DNA of 64,000 bases from Triticum aestivum (Eukaryota; Streptophyta; Magnoliopsida; Poales; Poaceae). Positions 30,293 through 42,865 of this stretch are shown one piece after another. The notes beneath the pieces were generated by a model. The model worked only from the letters and a program-made list of their open reading frames with translations, was not told the origin of the DNA and made no database searches. The stretch is taken from contig NC_057810.1 of NCBI RefSeq assembly GCF_018294505.1, positions 681,410,052 to 681,474,051 of the forward strand, in the 5' to 3' direction. Numbering within the stretch: position 1 is the first letter of the stretch; the number at the start of each line of letters is the position of its first letter. The position numbers and the translations under genes are program-made.

Positions 30293-31022
30293 ATCTCCCC
30301 CCTTTTGGTGGATTGATGACAACCAGGGATTTACACAAGGATAGTACAAGAATGTAAAGATACTTAGAACTACTCCCTCCGTCAGGAAATACTTGTCGGA
30401 GGAATGGATGTATCTAGACGTATTTTAATTCTAGATACATCAATTTTATGCATTTCTCCGACAAGTATTTTTGGACGGAGGGAGTACAAAATATAGACGG
30501 GCTCCCCCTGAATGTGTGCACCTAATTAGTGGTGCCTTTGGAATGCAAGGCACACACATTAGGATCAACACTCCCCCTATATTTTATAGTCCAACATAAG
30601 CAACAAGTAAACATGGCTTAAATGCAGAAGGGTACGTGTGAGAAAGGTATATAACCGGATAAGCAAGCAACTCACAAATTACCAAAGTACTTGAGGGACA
30701 TAGATATTAATGGATAAGGTAGCATATGTCTCACACCATATAAACTGGAACTAGGTCTCATGGGCGCAGAAAAAACAAAGCAAGCGATGAGAGAAAAGTT
30801 GCGAGAAAGACAAGACAAACAAACCACAAAAACACACTCGCAACTCGGCAACGACATAAATCCCTAGACTCTCTCTCCCCCTTTGGCATTGAGACACCAA
30901 AAAGACAAGGAGCGTTGCTACGGCTCCAGGTGAAAGCAAACCGAGGATCTCGAGCATCACATCCCAGTGGGATCGTCTGCACCGCTGTCATTGGTAGGAA
31001 ACTGCTCGGTGTCTGAATCGGT
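30293..31022 (-). other. 3' untranslated region of the Copia element, with a MITE
   Basis: Lies between the extra ORF and the LTR. It holds the polypurine tract at its LTR edge and a Stowaway MITE (30,373-30,484). No reading frame of note. Confidence 0.6.
30373..30484. mobile_element. Stowaway-type MITE (112 bp)
   Basis: Starts CTCCCTCCGTCAGGAAATAC and ends GTATTTTTGGACGGAGGGAG, a near-perfect inverted repeat. TA flanks lie at 30,371-30,372 and 30,485-30,486. Confidence 0.9.
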
Positions 31023-32358
31023 TCACGGGCAGTGTTGCTGAACCCACTCCTCCTCATCAATGATCCTTCCCTCAGATCCGCTGGCAACTGTTGCACCCAA
31101 CTGACGTATGAGCCCCTTGTGACGGCTCCGGGCCTTCTTCTTAGAGACATGAGACATGTACTGGCCATGAGACTCCATGCAGAAAAGTTTCTTCATCTTG
31201 CGCTTAATCTTCTTTGCCCAAGAGGGCTCCACTCCGGAGGGCTCATAGTCCTCCTCATCATCAGCCTCAGCCTCGCCCTTAGTCTCCATGTCAGCAACTT
31301 TAGATGGACACTAGACTTAGGAGCCGGGGTGACCCAATTGTCCTTCTTCCTCAGACGCTTGATCTCATGAGAAATCAACTCTCTAATTTCCAGCGCAACC
31401 CTAGGATAGACATGTGCCCAAGCCTTCTCAATGAGCAACATGATAAATGGACCATAGATCGGGCATTTGCGCTCAGAAATGGCAGAGAGAAGTTTAGACC
31501 ACATGACATGGGAAATGTCCAGGGACTCGCTAGTGTTTGCTTCCTTCTCATGCTGGCAGAAGAGAAGCATGTCCACGAGAAAGGAGTGGACCATATCCAG
31601 ATTCCCAATACTAGGTAAGAGAGTCTCCCGGAAAACGCGATGAAGGTTGTCCAGAAAGGCAGGCAACTCATAGGTCTTCTTCTCAGTCACGGGGTGAATC
31701 CTCACAGTACAGTAGGGCTAGAGGGCTTTCTTGTGAGTGGAGGTTGCATTGCGGTGAGGGCGGAAGCCGACTGGAGTCTCAAGCCCGTGATCTTCCACCC
31801 CAAGTAACTCCATGAAGGCCTTCCACTTGACAGAAAGCAACTTGCCATTTGTCATCCAAGTCAGAGTCCTTTCTTCATCAGTTCCAAGATGGACAGGGGC
31901 AAAGAATTGAGCCACCAAATCTGCATCAAAGTCCTTGTTGAACTGCATGATTCTAAGAATTTTCAGCTGAGAGCACATCTGAAGGGCTTCGCCAAAGTAC
32001 TCAGGGTCCTTTTCCATAGCATCCGTGTCGATGGAGCGCACATCAACATAGAGATTCTTCTTAGCCTTGATCACATCAAAGTAGATGGAAAACTAAAACG
32101 GTTCCAGAACGGGCGGTTGACCAACGTGGGTTCTTGGTCTTCCGCATAGGGGTTGCGGCGATGCCTTTTCCCAGAATTCCTTGGCAGTCATCTCTGTCAC
32201 AATCTTGCCCCTCGGCTTCGGCTTGTTGGCAGTCGACTTCTTGTGTTGAGACGGAGGTTGAGCACTTGAGGAAGCACCCGCTGTCTCAGAGGTGCGGTAG
32301 CGCTTTGACGTTTAACAACCGGGGTTGACACGGCGGACTTGCTGCTCAGGATGTTCAT
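31023..32358 (-). pseudogene. Additional ORF of the Copia element, downstream of pol
   Basis: A decayed sense-strand ORF lies between RNase H and the 3' LTR, where ordinary Copia elements have only a short untranslated region. A plausible start is ATG 32,356-32,358. The first part is Ser/Pro/Lys-rich. The central frame (31,718-32,074) reads VDVRSIDTDAMEKDPEYF, FFAPVHLGTDEERTLTWM and WKAFMELLG. It is interrupted by one in-frame TAG at 31,718, resumes in the same frame (YELPAFLDNLHRVF, CPIYGPFIMLLIEKAW), then shifts near 31,290 into an acidic then Lys-rich tail (DDEEDYEPSG, WAKKIKRKMKKLF). At least three frame changes are needed. The central part resembles, from memory, putative plant transposon-associated proteins of unknown role in Triticeae. 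It shows no RT, integrase or protease motif. The intact product would have been about 400 residues. Confidence 0.6.
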
Positions 32359-32464
32359 CACCTGGAACCAGACACACGAGCAGAAGAAACAACACAAAAG
32401 AAAGAGCATAAGCCTCCAAACAAAACAACATGGATCAAAAAGTGGTAGGAACGAGGTGGAATTG

Positions 32465-33060
32465 GGCATCCAGCGGTAGTACCGCAAACCAAAAGCAGTA
32501 GTACTGCTCGAGCATAGTACCGCGCCAGTTGAGTGGTAGTACCGCTCTGGACGGGGAACGGCGGTTCCCTACTGCCGTGGGCAGATCCGGCACTATCGGG
32601 ATGCCAAATTCAAAAATGATCCTACCAAACATCAATTCAAAAGGTCTAGATGCCATCTCCATCCTACTCAAGCCTTGACTTAGCCAAAAATCGAGAAAAG
32701 CAATGCCTATTGCCCCTAACAACTAGATTAGAAATCTAGGCAAAGAGAGAATGGGAACGGGGGCAATACCGGCATCCATGGCAAGAGGACGCGGTGGGGA
32801 TCAATTCCACCGAAGGAACTAGAGAGGGACGACACGAAGACGGCGGCCTGCCTAAGCCCTCCTGCGGCAAGACGTCGCTGGAACAACGAAGAACACGAGC
32901 GGGTGGAGTGAATGGGTATGGGGGAGAAAGGCAAACTCCCCCTGCCCCAACATAACCCCCCATCGCCTGCCCCGTAGCGGTAGTGCTGCTGGGGTGGGCG
33001 ATAGTGCCGCTTGATGATCATCAGTAGTAGTACCGCGCACCCAGCGGTAGTACCACTCAG
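32465..33060. repeat. Second cluster of GCGGTAGTACCGC-type motifs
   Basis: About eight copies of the same near-palindrome, more degenerate and in the opposite orientation to those in the LTR, lie between the end of pol and the extra ORF (for example about 32,471, 32,533, 32,977, 33,027 and 33,042). Confidence 0.65.
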
Positions 33061-33524
33061 CCGCAAAAGGACTGGCCCAAATGGCTTAGCTCAAGAAAAG
33101 AAGACGACTAGAAACGAGAGCAAACACACACGCAAAACAAACACACGGAAGATGAGAAACACACTCCTCCCCAAGAGAGGGCGGTGGCCGAGGCCACCTA
33201 TGTTTGAGTCCGGAGGTATGGCACCGCGAAGATTTTAACCTTGGGCCCATGACCAAAACTCATCTTTGAAGCACAAGTACCATAAAAATGGCTAATGTGA
33301 GGGAAAGTTCATTGAGAGAACAACACTCCCCCTATGTCCATGCCTACACCTAGACAAGAAAGCATGATGAGTATGGTGGGGTGTGCAAGGGTTCAAACCA
33401 CATAGCTCGAATCAATGATATCTAGCTCATGCCTTAACTCACGAAATCTTGCTTCATCTAAGGGCTTCGTGAAAATATCTGCAAGGTTATCATGAGTGTT
33501 GACATACTTGAGCTTGATCTCCCT

Positions 33525-36047
33525 TCACCTAATGTGATCCCGGATGAAGTGATACTGAATCCCAATATGCTTCGTCTTGAAGTGTTGCACCGGGTTGAGA
33601 GAGATCTTGATGGCACTTTCATTGTCACACCAAAGAGGCACTTCATCACAAGTGACACCGTAATCCTTCAAAGTTTGCCTCATCCATAGGAGTTGAGCAC
33701 AACAACTACCGGCAGCCACATACTCTGCTTCGGTGGACGAGAGAGATACACAACTTTGCTTCTTAGAAGACCAACTCACTAAAGAGCAACCAAGTAATTG
33801 GCACCCTCCGGAGGTGGACTTCCTATCCACTTTGTCTCCCGCCCAATCTGAATCTGTATAGCCCAAAAGATCAAAGTTGGCTCCTCTTGGGTACCATAAG
33901 CCAAAGTTTGGGGTATGAGCCAAATATCGAAATATTCGCTTGACCGCCACAAAGTGGCTTTCCTTAGGTGTGGCTTGAAACCGTGCACAAATTCTCACAC
34001 TCAACATGATATCCGGTCTAGATGCACAAAGGTAAAGTAAGGATCCAATCATGGAGCGATATACCTTTTGATCCGCCTCTTTACCATTGGGATCAATGTC
34101 AAGTTGGCATTTGACGGTCATTGGAGTGGAGGCCGGCTTGACATCACTTATCTTGAATCTCTTAGCATGTCTTGAGTGTATTTGGCTTGGTTGATGAAGG
34201 TTCCTTCTCTTCTTTGCTTGATTTCGAACCCGAAAAAGGACTTCAACTCTCCCATCATAGACATCTTGAACTTTGAGGTCATGAGTGCGGCAAATTCTTC
34301 ATTGAAAGCTTTGTTAGGGGAACAAAAAATAATATCATCAACATATAGTTGGCACACAAACAACTCCCCTTTGACCTTCTTAGTAAAAAGAGTGGGGTCG
34401 ATTTTCCGATTTCGAACCCACGATCTTGTAACAACTCCGTAAGATGCTCATACCACACACGTGGGGCTTGTTTAAGGCCATAGAGCGCCTTGTGGAGTTG
34501 GTACACATGATCGGGGAAATAGGGATCTTCGAACCCTGGGGGTTGTTTGACATACACCAACTCATTAATGGGACCATTAAGAAAAGCACTCTTCACATCC
34601 ATTTGTTGCAACGTGAAATTATGATGAGAAGCATAAGAAATCAACAAACGAATAGATTCAAGGCGAGCAACATGAGCAAAGGTTTCATCATAGTCGATAC
34701 CCTCGACTTGGGAGTAGCCTTGTGCCACCAAACGAGCCTTGTTGCGAACAATGATCCCATGAGCATCTTGCTTGTTCTTGAATGTCCACTTGGTTCCAAT
34801 GACATTATGATTCCTGGTTGGCCTTGGCACTAATTTCCACACTTGGTTACGCTCGAAGTTGTTAAGTTCTTGATGCATGGCATTGAGCCAATCCGGGTCC
34901 TCGAGCGCCTCATAGACCTTTTGGGGTTTGACACAAGAAACAAACGCGTGATGTTCACAATAATTTGCTAATTGTCTACGAGTACTTACCCCCTTTCTTA
35001 GGCTTCCAACCACATTCTCCATGATATGACCTTTGGTAGTGAGCTTGGAAGTAATCTTCGCGACACGACAATCTAATTCCTCCTCAGATGTGAAAAGAGG
35101 AGGGGTAACTTGATCATCTTGAGCGCCATCTTGAGCTTGTTCTTGATCTTGAGCTTGCTCTTGATCTTGAACTTGCTCGAAATGGAGAACTTGACCTTGG
35201 GCATCATTTGGTGGTTCACCACCATCTTGAGGTTGATCTTGCCCTTGATCTTGTTCACGAGGTTGAGGGCCTTCACTTTGTTCTTCGGAAGCGTGTGGGT
35301 CTTGGGTTGGTGATGGCTCCACTTGAGTGGAGCATTGTCCTTCTCCTTTGGCCACAAGGGGTTCCTCAATGGGTAGGATATGACCAACACCCATTCTTCT
35401 TATGGCTTGGGGGGGATTTCATCACCTACATCACAAGTACCACTTTGCTCCACTTGGGAGCCGTTATTCTCGTCAAACTCCATGTTACACGTCTCCTCAA
35501 TGAGTCCGGTGGACTTGTTGAGGACACGGTAAGCATGAGAGTTTGTAGCATAACCAACAAATATGCCCTCATGAGCTCTAGACTCAAATTTAGACAAACG
35601 AACACCTTTCTTGAGAATGAAACACTTCACACGAACACCCGAAAGTACTTGTGGTTGGGCTTGTTACCGGTAAGTATTTCATAAGGAGTCTTGTTCAAGC
35701 CTTTGCGGAGATAGAGCCGATTGGATGCATGACATGCTATGTTGATGGCTTCGGCCCAAAAGTTGTATGGAGACTTGAACTCCGCCATCATGGTCCTTGC
35801 CGCATCCATCAACGTCCGGTTCTTCCTCTCCGCGACACCATTTTGTTGAGGGGTATAAGGTGTAGAATATTGATGCTTGATCCCCTCATCACTAAGAAAC
35901 TCATCCAAGGTGTAGTTCTTGAACTCGGTGCCGTTGTCACTCCTTATTGTCAATATCTTTGAATCATGTTGACGTTGAGCTTCATTTGCAAAGTCAATGA
36001 TGGTTTGTTGAGTCTCACTTTCCTCTTGAAGAAATATACCCAAGTGT
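33525..36047 (-). pseudogene. Copia polyprotein, 3' part: integrase core, reverse transcriptase, RNase H (decayed)
   Basis: Minus-strand order is integrase, RT, RNase H, which is the Copia order. The integrase core shows TIRSDNGTEF, STPYTPQQNGVAERKNRT and the C-terminal SKFESRAHEGIFVGY. The RT shows [43 protein letters not shown] and, in another frame, the catalytic YVDD (about 34,340). RNase H shows LLGYTDSDWAGD and SLSSTEAEYVA. At least four frame changes (near 35,630, 35,397, 34,365 and 34,130) make it non-functional. Its 5' continuation lies at 44,607-45,839; an Angela/BARE element sits between the two parts, inside the integrase. Confidence 0.85.
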
Positions 36048-37791
36048 TGTTGGGGAACTTTGCACAAATTCAAAATTTTCTACGCATCACCAAGATCAAT
36101 CTATGGAGAGACTAGCAACGAGAGAGAGGGGAGTGCATCTTCATACCCTTGAAGATCGCAATGCGGAAGCGTTACAAGAACGCGGATGAAGGAGTCGTAC
36201 TCGTAGCGATTCACATCGCGGTTGATTCCGATCTAAGCGCCGAACAACGGCGCCTCCGCGTTCAACACACATACAGCCCGGGGACTTCTCCTCCTTCTTG
36301 ATCCAGCAAGGGGAGAGGAGAAGTTGAGGGAGAGCTCCGGCAGCACGACGGTGTGGTGGTGGAGCTCGCAGTTCTCCGGCAGGGTTTCGCCAAGCACTAC
36401 TACTACGGAGGAGGTGTTGGGGAGGGAGAGGGCTGTGCCAGGGGAAGGGGTGAAGCTCCCATGCGCCTCCCCACTGTATATAGGGGTGGAGGGGTCTGTT
36501 TTCTTGCCCTCCAAGTCCATTGGGGCGTTGGCAAAGGTGGGAGGAAAGAAATCCCATCATTTCCTTCCCCACCGATTGTTATCCCCCCTTTTTAGGGATC
36601 TTGAGCTTATCCCTTCGGGATATGATCTTATTCCTTCTAAGGGGGGATCTTGGTGCACCTTGAACAGGGGTGTGGGGCCTTGCCCCCACTATCCACGTTC
36701 ATGTGGGTCCCCCCATGCAGGTGGGCCCCACTCTGGAACCTTCTAGAACCTTCCCGGTACCATACCGAAAAATCCCGAACATTTTCCGATGGCCAAAATA
36801 GGACTTCCCATATATAAATCTTTACCTCCGGACCATTCCGGAACTCCTCGTGACATCCGAGATCTCATCCGGGACTCCGAACAATATTCGGTAACTGCAC
36901 ACTAATTCCCATAACAACTCTAGCGTCACCGAACCTTAAGTGTGTAGACCCTACTGGTTCGAGAATCATGCAGACATGACCGAGACAGCTCTCTGGCCAA
37001 TAACCAACAGCGGGATCTGGATACCCATGTTGGCTCCCACATGTTCCACGATGATATCATCGGATGAACCACGATGTCAAGGATTCAAGCAATCCCGTAT
37101 ACAATTCCCTTTGTTAATCGGTACGTTACTTGCCCGAGATTCGATCGTCGGTATCCCAATACCTCGTTCAATCTCGTTACCGGCAAGTCACTTTACTCAT
37201 TCTGTAATGCATGATCCCATGACTAACTACTTAGTCACATTGAGCTCATTATGATGATGCATTACCGAGTGGGCCCAGAGATACCTCTCCGTCACACGGA
37301 GTGACAAATCCCAGTCTCGATTCGTGCCAACCCAACAGACACTTTTGGAGATACCCATAGTGCACCTTTATAGCCACCCAGTTACGTTGTGACGTTTGGT
37401 ACACCCAAAGCATTCCTACGGTATCCGGGAGTTGCACAATCTCATGGTCTAAGGAAATGATACTTGACATTAGAAAAGCTCTTAGCAAACGAACTACACG
37501 ATCTTGTGCTATGCTTAGGATTGGGTCTTGTCCATCACATCATTCTCCTAATGATGTGATCCCGTTATCAATAACATCCAATGTCCATGGTCAAGAAACC
37601 ATAACCATCTATTGATCAACGAGCTAGTCAACTAGAGGCTCACTAGGGACATGTTGTGGTCTATGTTTTCACACATGTATTACTGGTTCCAGTTAATACA
37701 ATTATAGCATGAACAATAGACAATTAGTATCATGAACAAGGAAATATAATAATAACCATTTTATTATTGCCTCTAGGGCATATTTCCAACA
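36048..37791 (-). repeat. 3' LTR of the Angela/BARE-type element
   Basis: 1,744 bp, closely matching 42,866-44,606 with scattered substitutions. The adjoining polypurine tract (CAAGTGGGAGAC on the minus strand) is at 37,792-37,803. TATA-like boxes on the minus strand are at 37,366-37,373 (CTATAAAG) and 36,476-36,485 (CCCTATATAC). Two TATA boxes are known for BARE-1. Confidence 0.9.
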
Positions 37792-37803
37792 GTCTCCCAC
37801 TTG

Positions 37804-40800
37804 CACTAGAGTCAATAATCTAGTTCACATCACTATGTGATTGTAATGAATCCAACACCCATTGGGTTTGATCATATCTCGCTTGTGAGAGAGGTTACTA
37901 GTCAACGGGTTTGAATCTTTCAGATCCGTGTGTGCTTTACAAATCTCTATGTCATCTCCTAGATGCAGCTACCACGCGCTATTTGGAACTATTCCAAATA
38001 ACTGCTCTACTATACGAATCCGGTCTACTAGTCAGAGTCATCCAGATTAGTGTCAAAGTTTGCATCGGCGTAACCCTTTACGACGAACTCTTTTACCACC
38101 TCCATAATCGAGACAATTCCTTAATTCACTAGTTACTAAGGATAACCTTGACCGCTGTCCTATGATCCATTCCTGGATCACACTTGTACCCCTTGACTGA
38201 CTCATGGCAAGGAACACTTTAGGTGCGGTACACAACGTAGCATACTGTGGAGCCTACGTCCAAAGCATAGGGGATGACCTTCGTCCTTTCTCTCTCTTCT
38301 GCCGTGGTCAGGTCTTGAGTCTTACTCAATACTCACACCTTATAACACAGCCAAGAACTCCTTCTTTGCCGATCTATTTTGAACTCCTTCAAAATCTTGT
38401 CACGATGCGTACTCATTTGAAAGTACTATCAAGCGATTTTGATCTATCCTTATAGATCTTGATGCTCAATGTTCAAGTAGCTTAATCCAGGCTTTCCATT
38501 GAAAAACACTTTTCAAATAACCCTATATGCTTTCCAAAAATTCTACATCATTTCCAATCAACAATATGTCAACAACATATACTCATCAGAAATGCTATAG
38601 TGCTCCCACTCACTTCTTTGGAAATACAAGTTTCTCATAAACTTTGTATAAACCCAAAATCTTTGATCATCTCATCAAAGCATATATTCCAACTCCGAGA
38701 TGCTTGCTCCAGTCCTTAGAAGGATTGCTAGAGCTTTGCGTATTTGTTAGCATTTTTCAGGATTGACAAAACCTTCTGATTATATCACATACAACCTTTC
38801 CTCAAGAAAATCGTCGAGGAAACAATGTTTTGACATCCTATTTGCAAGATTTCATAAATTATGCAGTAACTGCTAATACAATTCCAACAGACTCTTAGCA
38901 TCGCTACGATTGAGAAAGTCTCATTGTAGTCAACTCCTTGAACTTGTTGAAAAATATCTTAGCGACAAGTCGAGCTTTCTTAATGGTGACACTTACCATC
39001 ATTGTCCGTCTTCCTTTTGAAATCCATTTGTACCCAACAGCCTTACGACCATCAAGTAGTTCTTCCAAAGTCTACACTTTGTTTTCATACATGGATCCTC
39101 TCTCGGATTTTATGGCCTCAAGCCATTCATCGGAATCCGGGCCCACCATCACTTCTCCATAGCTCTTAGGTTCATTATTGTCTTGCAACATGACCTCCAA
39201 GACAGGATTACCGTACCACTCTGAAGCAGTACGCGCCCTTGTCGTCCTACGAGGTTTGGTAGTGACTTGATCCGAAGTTTCATGATCACTATCATCAACT
39301 TCCACTTCAATTGGTGTAGGTGCCACAGGAACAACTTCCTGTGCCCTGCTACACACTGGTTGAAGTGATGGTTCAATAACCTCATCAAGTCTCCACCATC
39401 CTCCCACTCAATTCTTTCGAGAGAAACTTTTCTCGAGAAAGGACCCGTTTCTATAAACAATTACTTTTGCTTACGGATCTGAATTAGGAGGTATACCCAA
39501 CTGTTTTGGCTGTCCTATGAAGATGCATTTATCCGTTTTGGGTTTGAGCTTATTAGGATGAAACTTTTCCACATAAACGTCGCAGCCCCAAACTTTCAAG
39601 AAACAACAACTTAGGTTTCTCTAAACCATAGTTCACACGGTGTCATCTCAACGGAATTACGTGGTGCCCTATTAAAGTGAATGCGGTTGTCTCTAATGCC
39701 TAAACCATAAACGATAGTGGTAATTCGATAAGAGACATCATGGCATGCATCATATCCAATAGGGTGCAACTATGGTGTTCCAGGCGGCATTAATTGTGAA
39801 ACAATTTCCACAATGTCTTAATTGTGTACCAAACACGTAACTCAGATATTCATCTCTATGATCATATCATAGACATTTTATCCTCTTGTCACAACGATCT
39901 TCAACTTCACTCTGAAATTAGTTGAACCTTTCAATAATTCAGACTTGCGTTTCATCAAGTAACTATACTCAACATCTACTCAAATCATCTGTGAAGTAAG
40001 AACATAACGATATCCACTGCGTGCCTCAGCACTCATTGGACATCACATATCATAATGTATTACTTCCAACAAGTTGCTCTCTTGTTCCATCTTACTGAAA
40101 ACGAGGCTTTTCAGTCATCTTGCCCATGTGGTATGATTTGCATGTCTCAAGTGATTTAGAATCAAGTGAGTCCAAATGATCCATATGCATGGAGTTTCTT
40201 CATGCGCACATACCAATAGACATGGTTCGCATGTCTCAAACTTTTAAAAAACGAGTGAGCCCAAAGATCCATCAACATGGAGCTTCTTCGTGCGTTTTAT
40301 ACCAATATGATTCAAATGGCAGTGCCACAAGCAGGTGGTAATATCATTACAATCTTATATCTTTTGGCATGAACATGTGTATCACTACGATCGAGATTCA
40401 ATAAACCATTCATTTTAGGTGCAAGACCATTGAAGGTATTATTCAAATAAATAGAGTAACCATTATTCTCCTTAAATGAATAACTGTATTGCGATAGACA
40501 TAATCCAATCATGTCTATGCTCAACGCGAACACCAAATAACAATTATTTAGGTTTAACACCAATCTCGATGGTAGAGGGAGTATGCGATGCTTGATCACA
40601 TCAAGCTTGGAAACACTTCCAACACATATCGTCATCTCACCTTTAGCTTGTCTCCGTTTATTCTGCAGCTTTTATTTCGAGTTACTAACACTTAGCAACT
40701 GAACTGGTATCTAATACCCTGGTGCTACTGGGAGTACTAGTAAATTACACATTAATATAAAGTATATCCAATCTTCTATCGACCTTGCCAGCCTTCTTAT

Positions 40801-42852
40801 CTACCAAGTATCTAGGGTAATTCTGCTCCTGTGACCGTTCCCCTTATTACAGAAGCACTTAGTCTCGGGTTTGGGTTCAACCTTGGGTTTCTTCACTAGA
40901 GCAGCAACTGATTTGCCGTTTCATGAAATATCCCTTCTTGCCCTTCCCCTTCTTGAAACTAGTGGTTTCACTAACCATCAAAATTGATGCTCCTTCTTGA
41001 TTTCTACTTTCGCGGTGTCAAACATCGCGAATAGCTCAAGGATCATCATATCTATCCCTGATATGTTATAGTTCATCACAAAGCTCTAGTAGCTTGGTGG
41101 CAATGACTTTGGAGAAACATCACTATCTCATCTGGAAGACTAACTCCCACTTGATTCAAGTGATTGTAGTACCCAGACAATCTGAGCACATGCTCAACGA
41201 TTGAGCTTTTCTCCCTTAGTTTGTAGGCTAAGAAACTCGTGGGAGGTCTTATACCTCTTGACGTGGGCACGAGCCCAAAATCCCAATTTCAGCCCTTGGA
41301 ACATCTCATATGTACCGCGACGTTTCAAAAACGTCTTCGGCGCCACAATTCTAAACCGTTTAACATTACTGAACTATCATGTAGTCATCAGAACATGTAT
41401 GTCAGATGTTCGCAACATCCACAGACGACGTTCGAGGTTCAGCACACCAAGCGGTGCATTAAGGACATAAGCCTTCTACGCAGCAATGAGGACAATCCTC
41501 AGTTTATGGACCCAGTCCGCATAATTGCTACTATCAACTTTCAACTAAATTTTTCTCTAGGAACATATCTAAAATAGTAGAACTAAAGCGCGAGCTACGA
41601 CATAATTTGCAAAGACCTTTTGACTATGTTCAGGATAATTAAGTTCATCTAATGAACTCCCACTCAGATAGACATCCCTCTAGTCATCTAAGTGATACAT
41701 GATCCGAGTCAACTAGGCCGTGTCCGATCATCACGTGAGACGGACTAGTCATCATCGGTGAACATCTTCATGTTGATCGTATCAACTATATGACTCATGT
41801 TCGACCTTTCGGTCTCTTGTGTTCCAAGGCCATGTCTATACATGCTAGGCTTGTCAAGTCAACCTAAGTGTTTCGCGTGTGTAAATCTGGCTTACACCCG
41901 TTGTATGTGAATGTTAGAATCTATCACACCCGATCATCACGTGGTGCTTCGAAGCAACGATCTTTCGCAACGGTGCACAGTTAGGGGGAACACTTTCTTG
42001 AAATTGTTATGAGGGATCATCTTATTTACTACCGTCGTTCTAAGCAAATAATATGCATAAACATGATAAACATCACATGCAATCAAATAGTGACATGATA
42101 TGGCCAATATCATTTTGCTCCTTTTGATCTCCATCTTCGGGGCTCCATGATCATCATCGTCACCGACATGACACCATGATCTCCATCATCATGATCTCCA
42201 TCATCGTGTCTCCATGAAGTTGTCTCGCCAACTATTACTTCTACTACTATGTCTAACGGTTTAGCAATGAAGTAAAGTAATTACATGGCGTTATTTAGTG
42301 ACACGCAGGCCATACAATAAATAAACACAACTCCTATGGCTCCTGCCTGTTGTCATACTCATCGACATGCAAGTCGTGATTCCTATTACAAGAATATGAT
42401 CAATCTCATACATCACATATATTTCATTCATCACATCCTTCTTGGCCATATCACATCACACGACATATGCTGCAAAAACAAGTTAGACGTCCTCTAATTG
42501 TTGTTGCAAGTTTTTACGTGGCTGCTATAGGTTTCTAGCAAGAATTTCTTACCTACGCCAAAACCACAACGTGATATGCCAATTGCTATTTACCCTTCAT
42601 AAGGACCCTTTTCATCGAATCCGATCCGAATAGTGGGAGAGACTGGCACCCGCTAGCCACCTTATGCAACAAGTGCATGTCAGTCGGTGGAACCTGTCTC
42701 ACGTAAGTGTACGTGTAAGGTCGGTCCGGGCCGCTTCATCCCACAATACCGTCGAAACAAGATAGGACTAGTAATAGTAAGCATATTGAAAAAAATCAAC
42801 GCCCACAACAACTTGTGTTCTACTCGTGCATAGAATCTACGTAATAAACCTA
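37804..42852 (-). pseudogene. Decayed gag-pol interior of the Angela/BARE-type element
   Basis: No long open frame survives. Recognisable islands on the minus strand include the gag-like LSGYYNHLNQVGVSLPDEIV (about 41,130-41,190) and a region before the RT core with RTTRARTASEWYG and PDSDEWLEAIKSERG (39,085-39,300). Copia features can also be followed by eye between 38,450 and 38,950, where short RT peptides lie in broken frames. Frameshifts and stops are numerous across the whole 5 kb. Confidence 0.75.
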
Positions 42853-42864
42853 GCTCTAATACCA
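42853..42864 (-). other. Primer-binding site of the Angela/BARE-type element
   Basis: TGGTATTAGAGC on the minus strand, one base from the 5' LTR end. It is complementary (one mismatch) to the 3' end of initiator tRNA-Met, as usual for Copia. Confidence 0.85.
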
Positions 42865-42865
42865 C

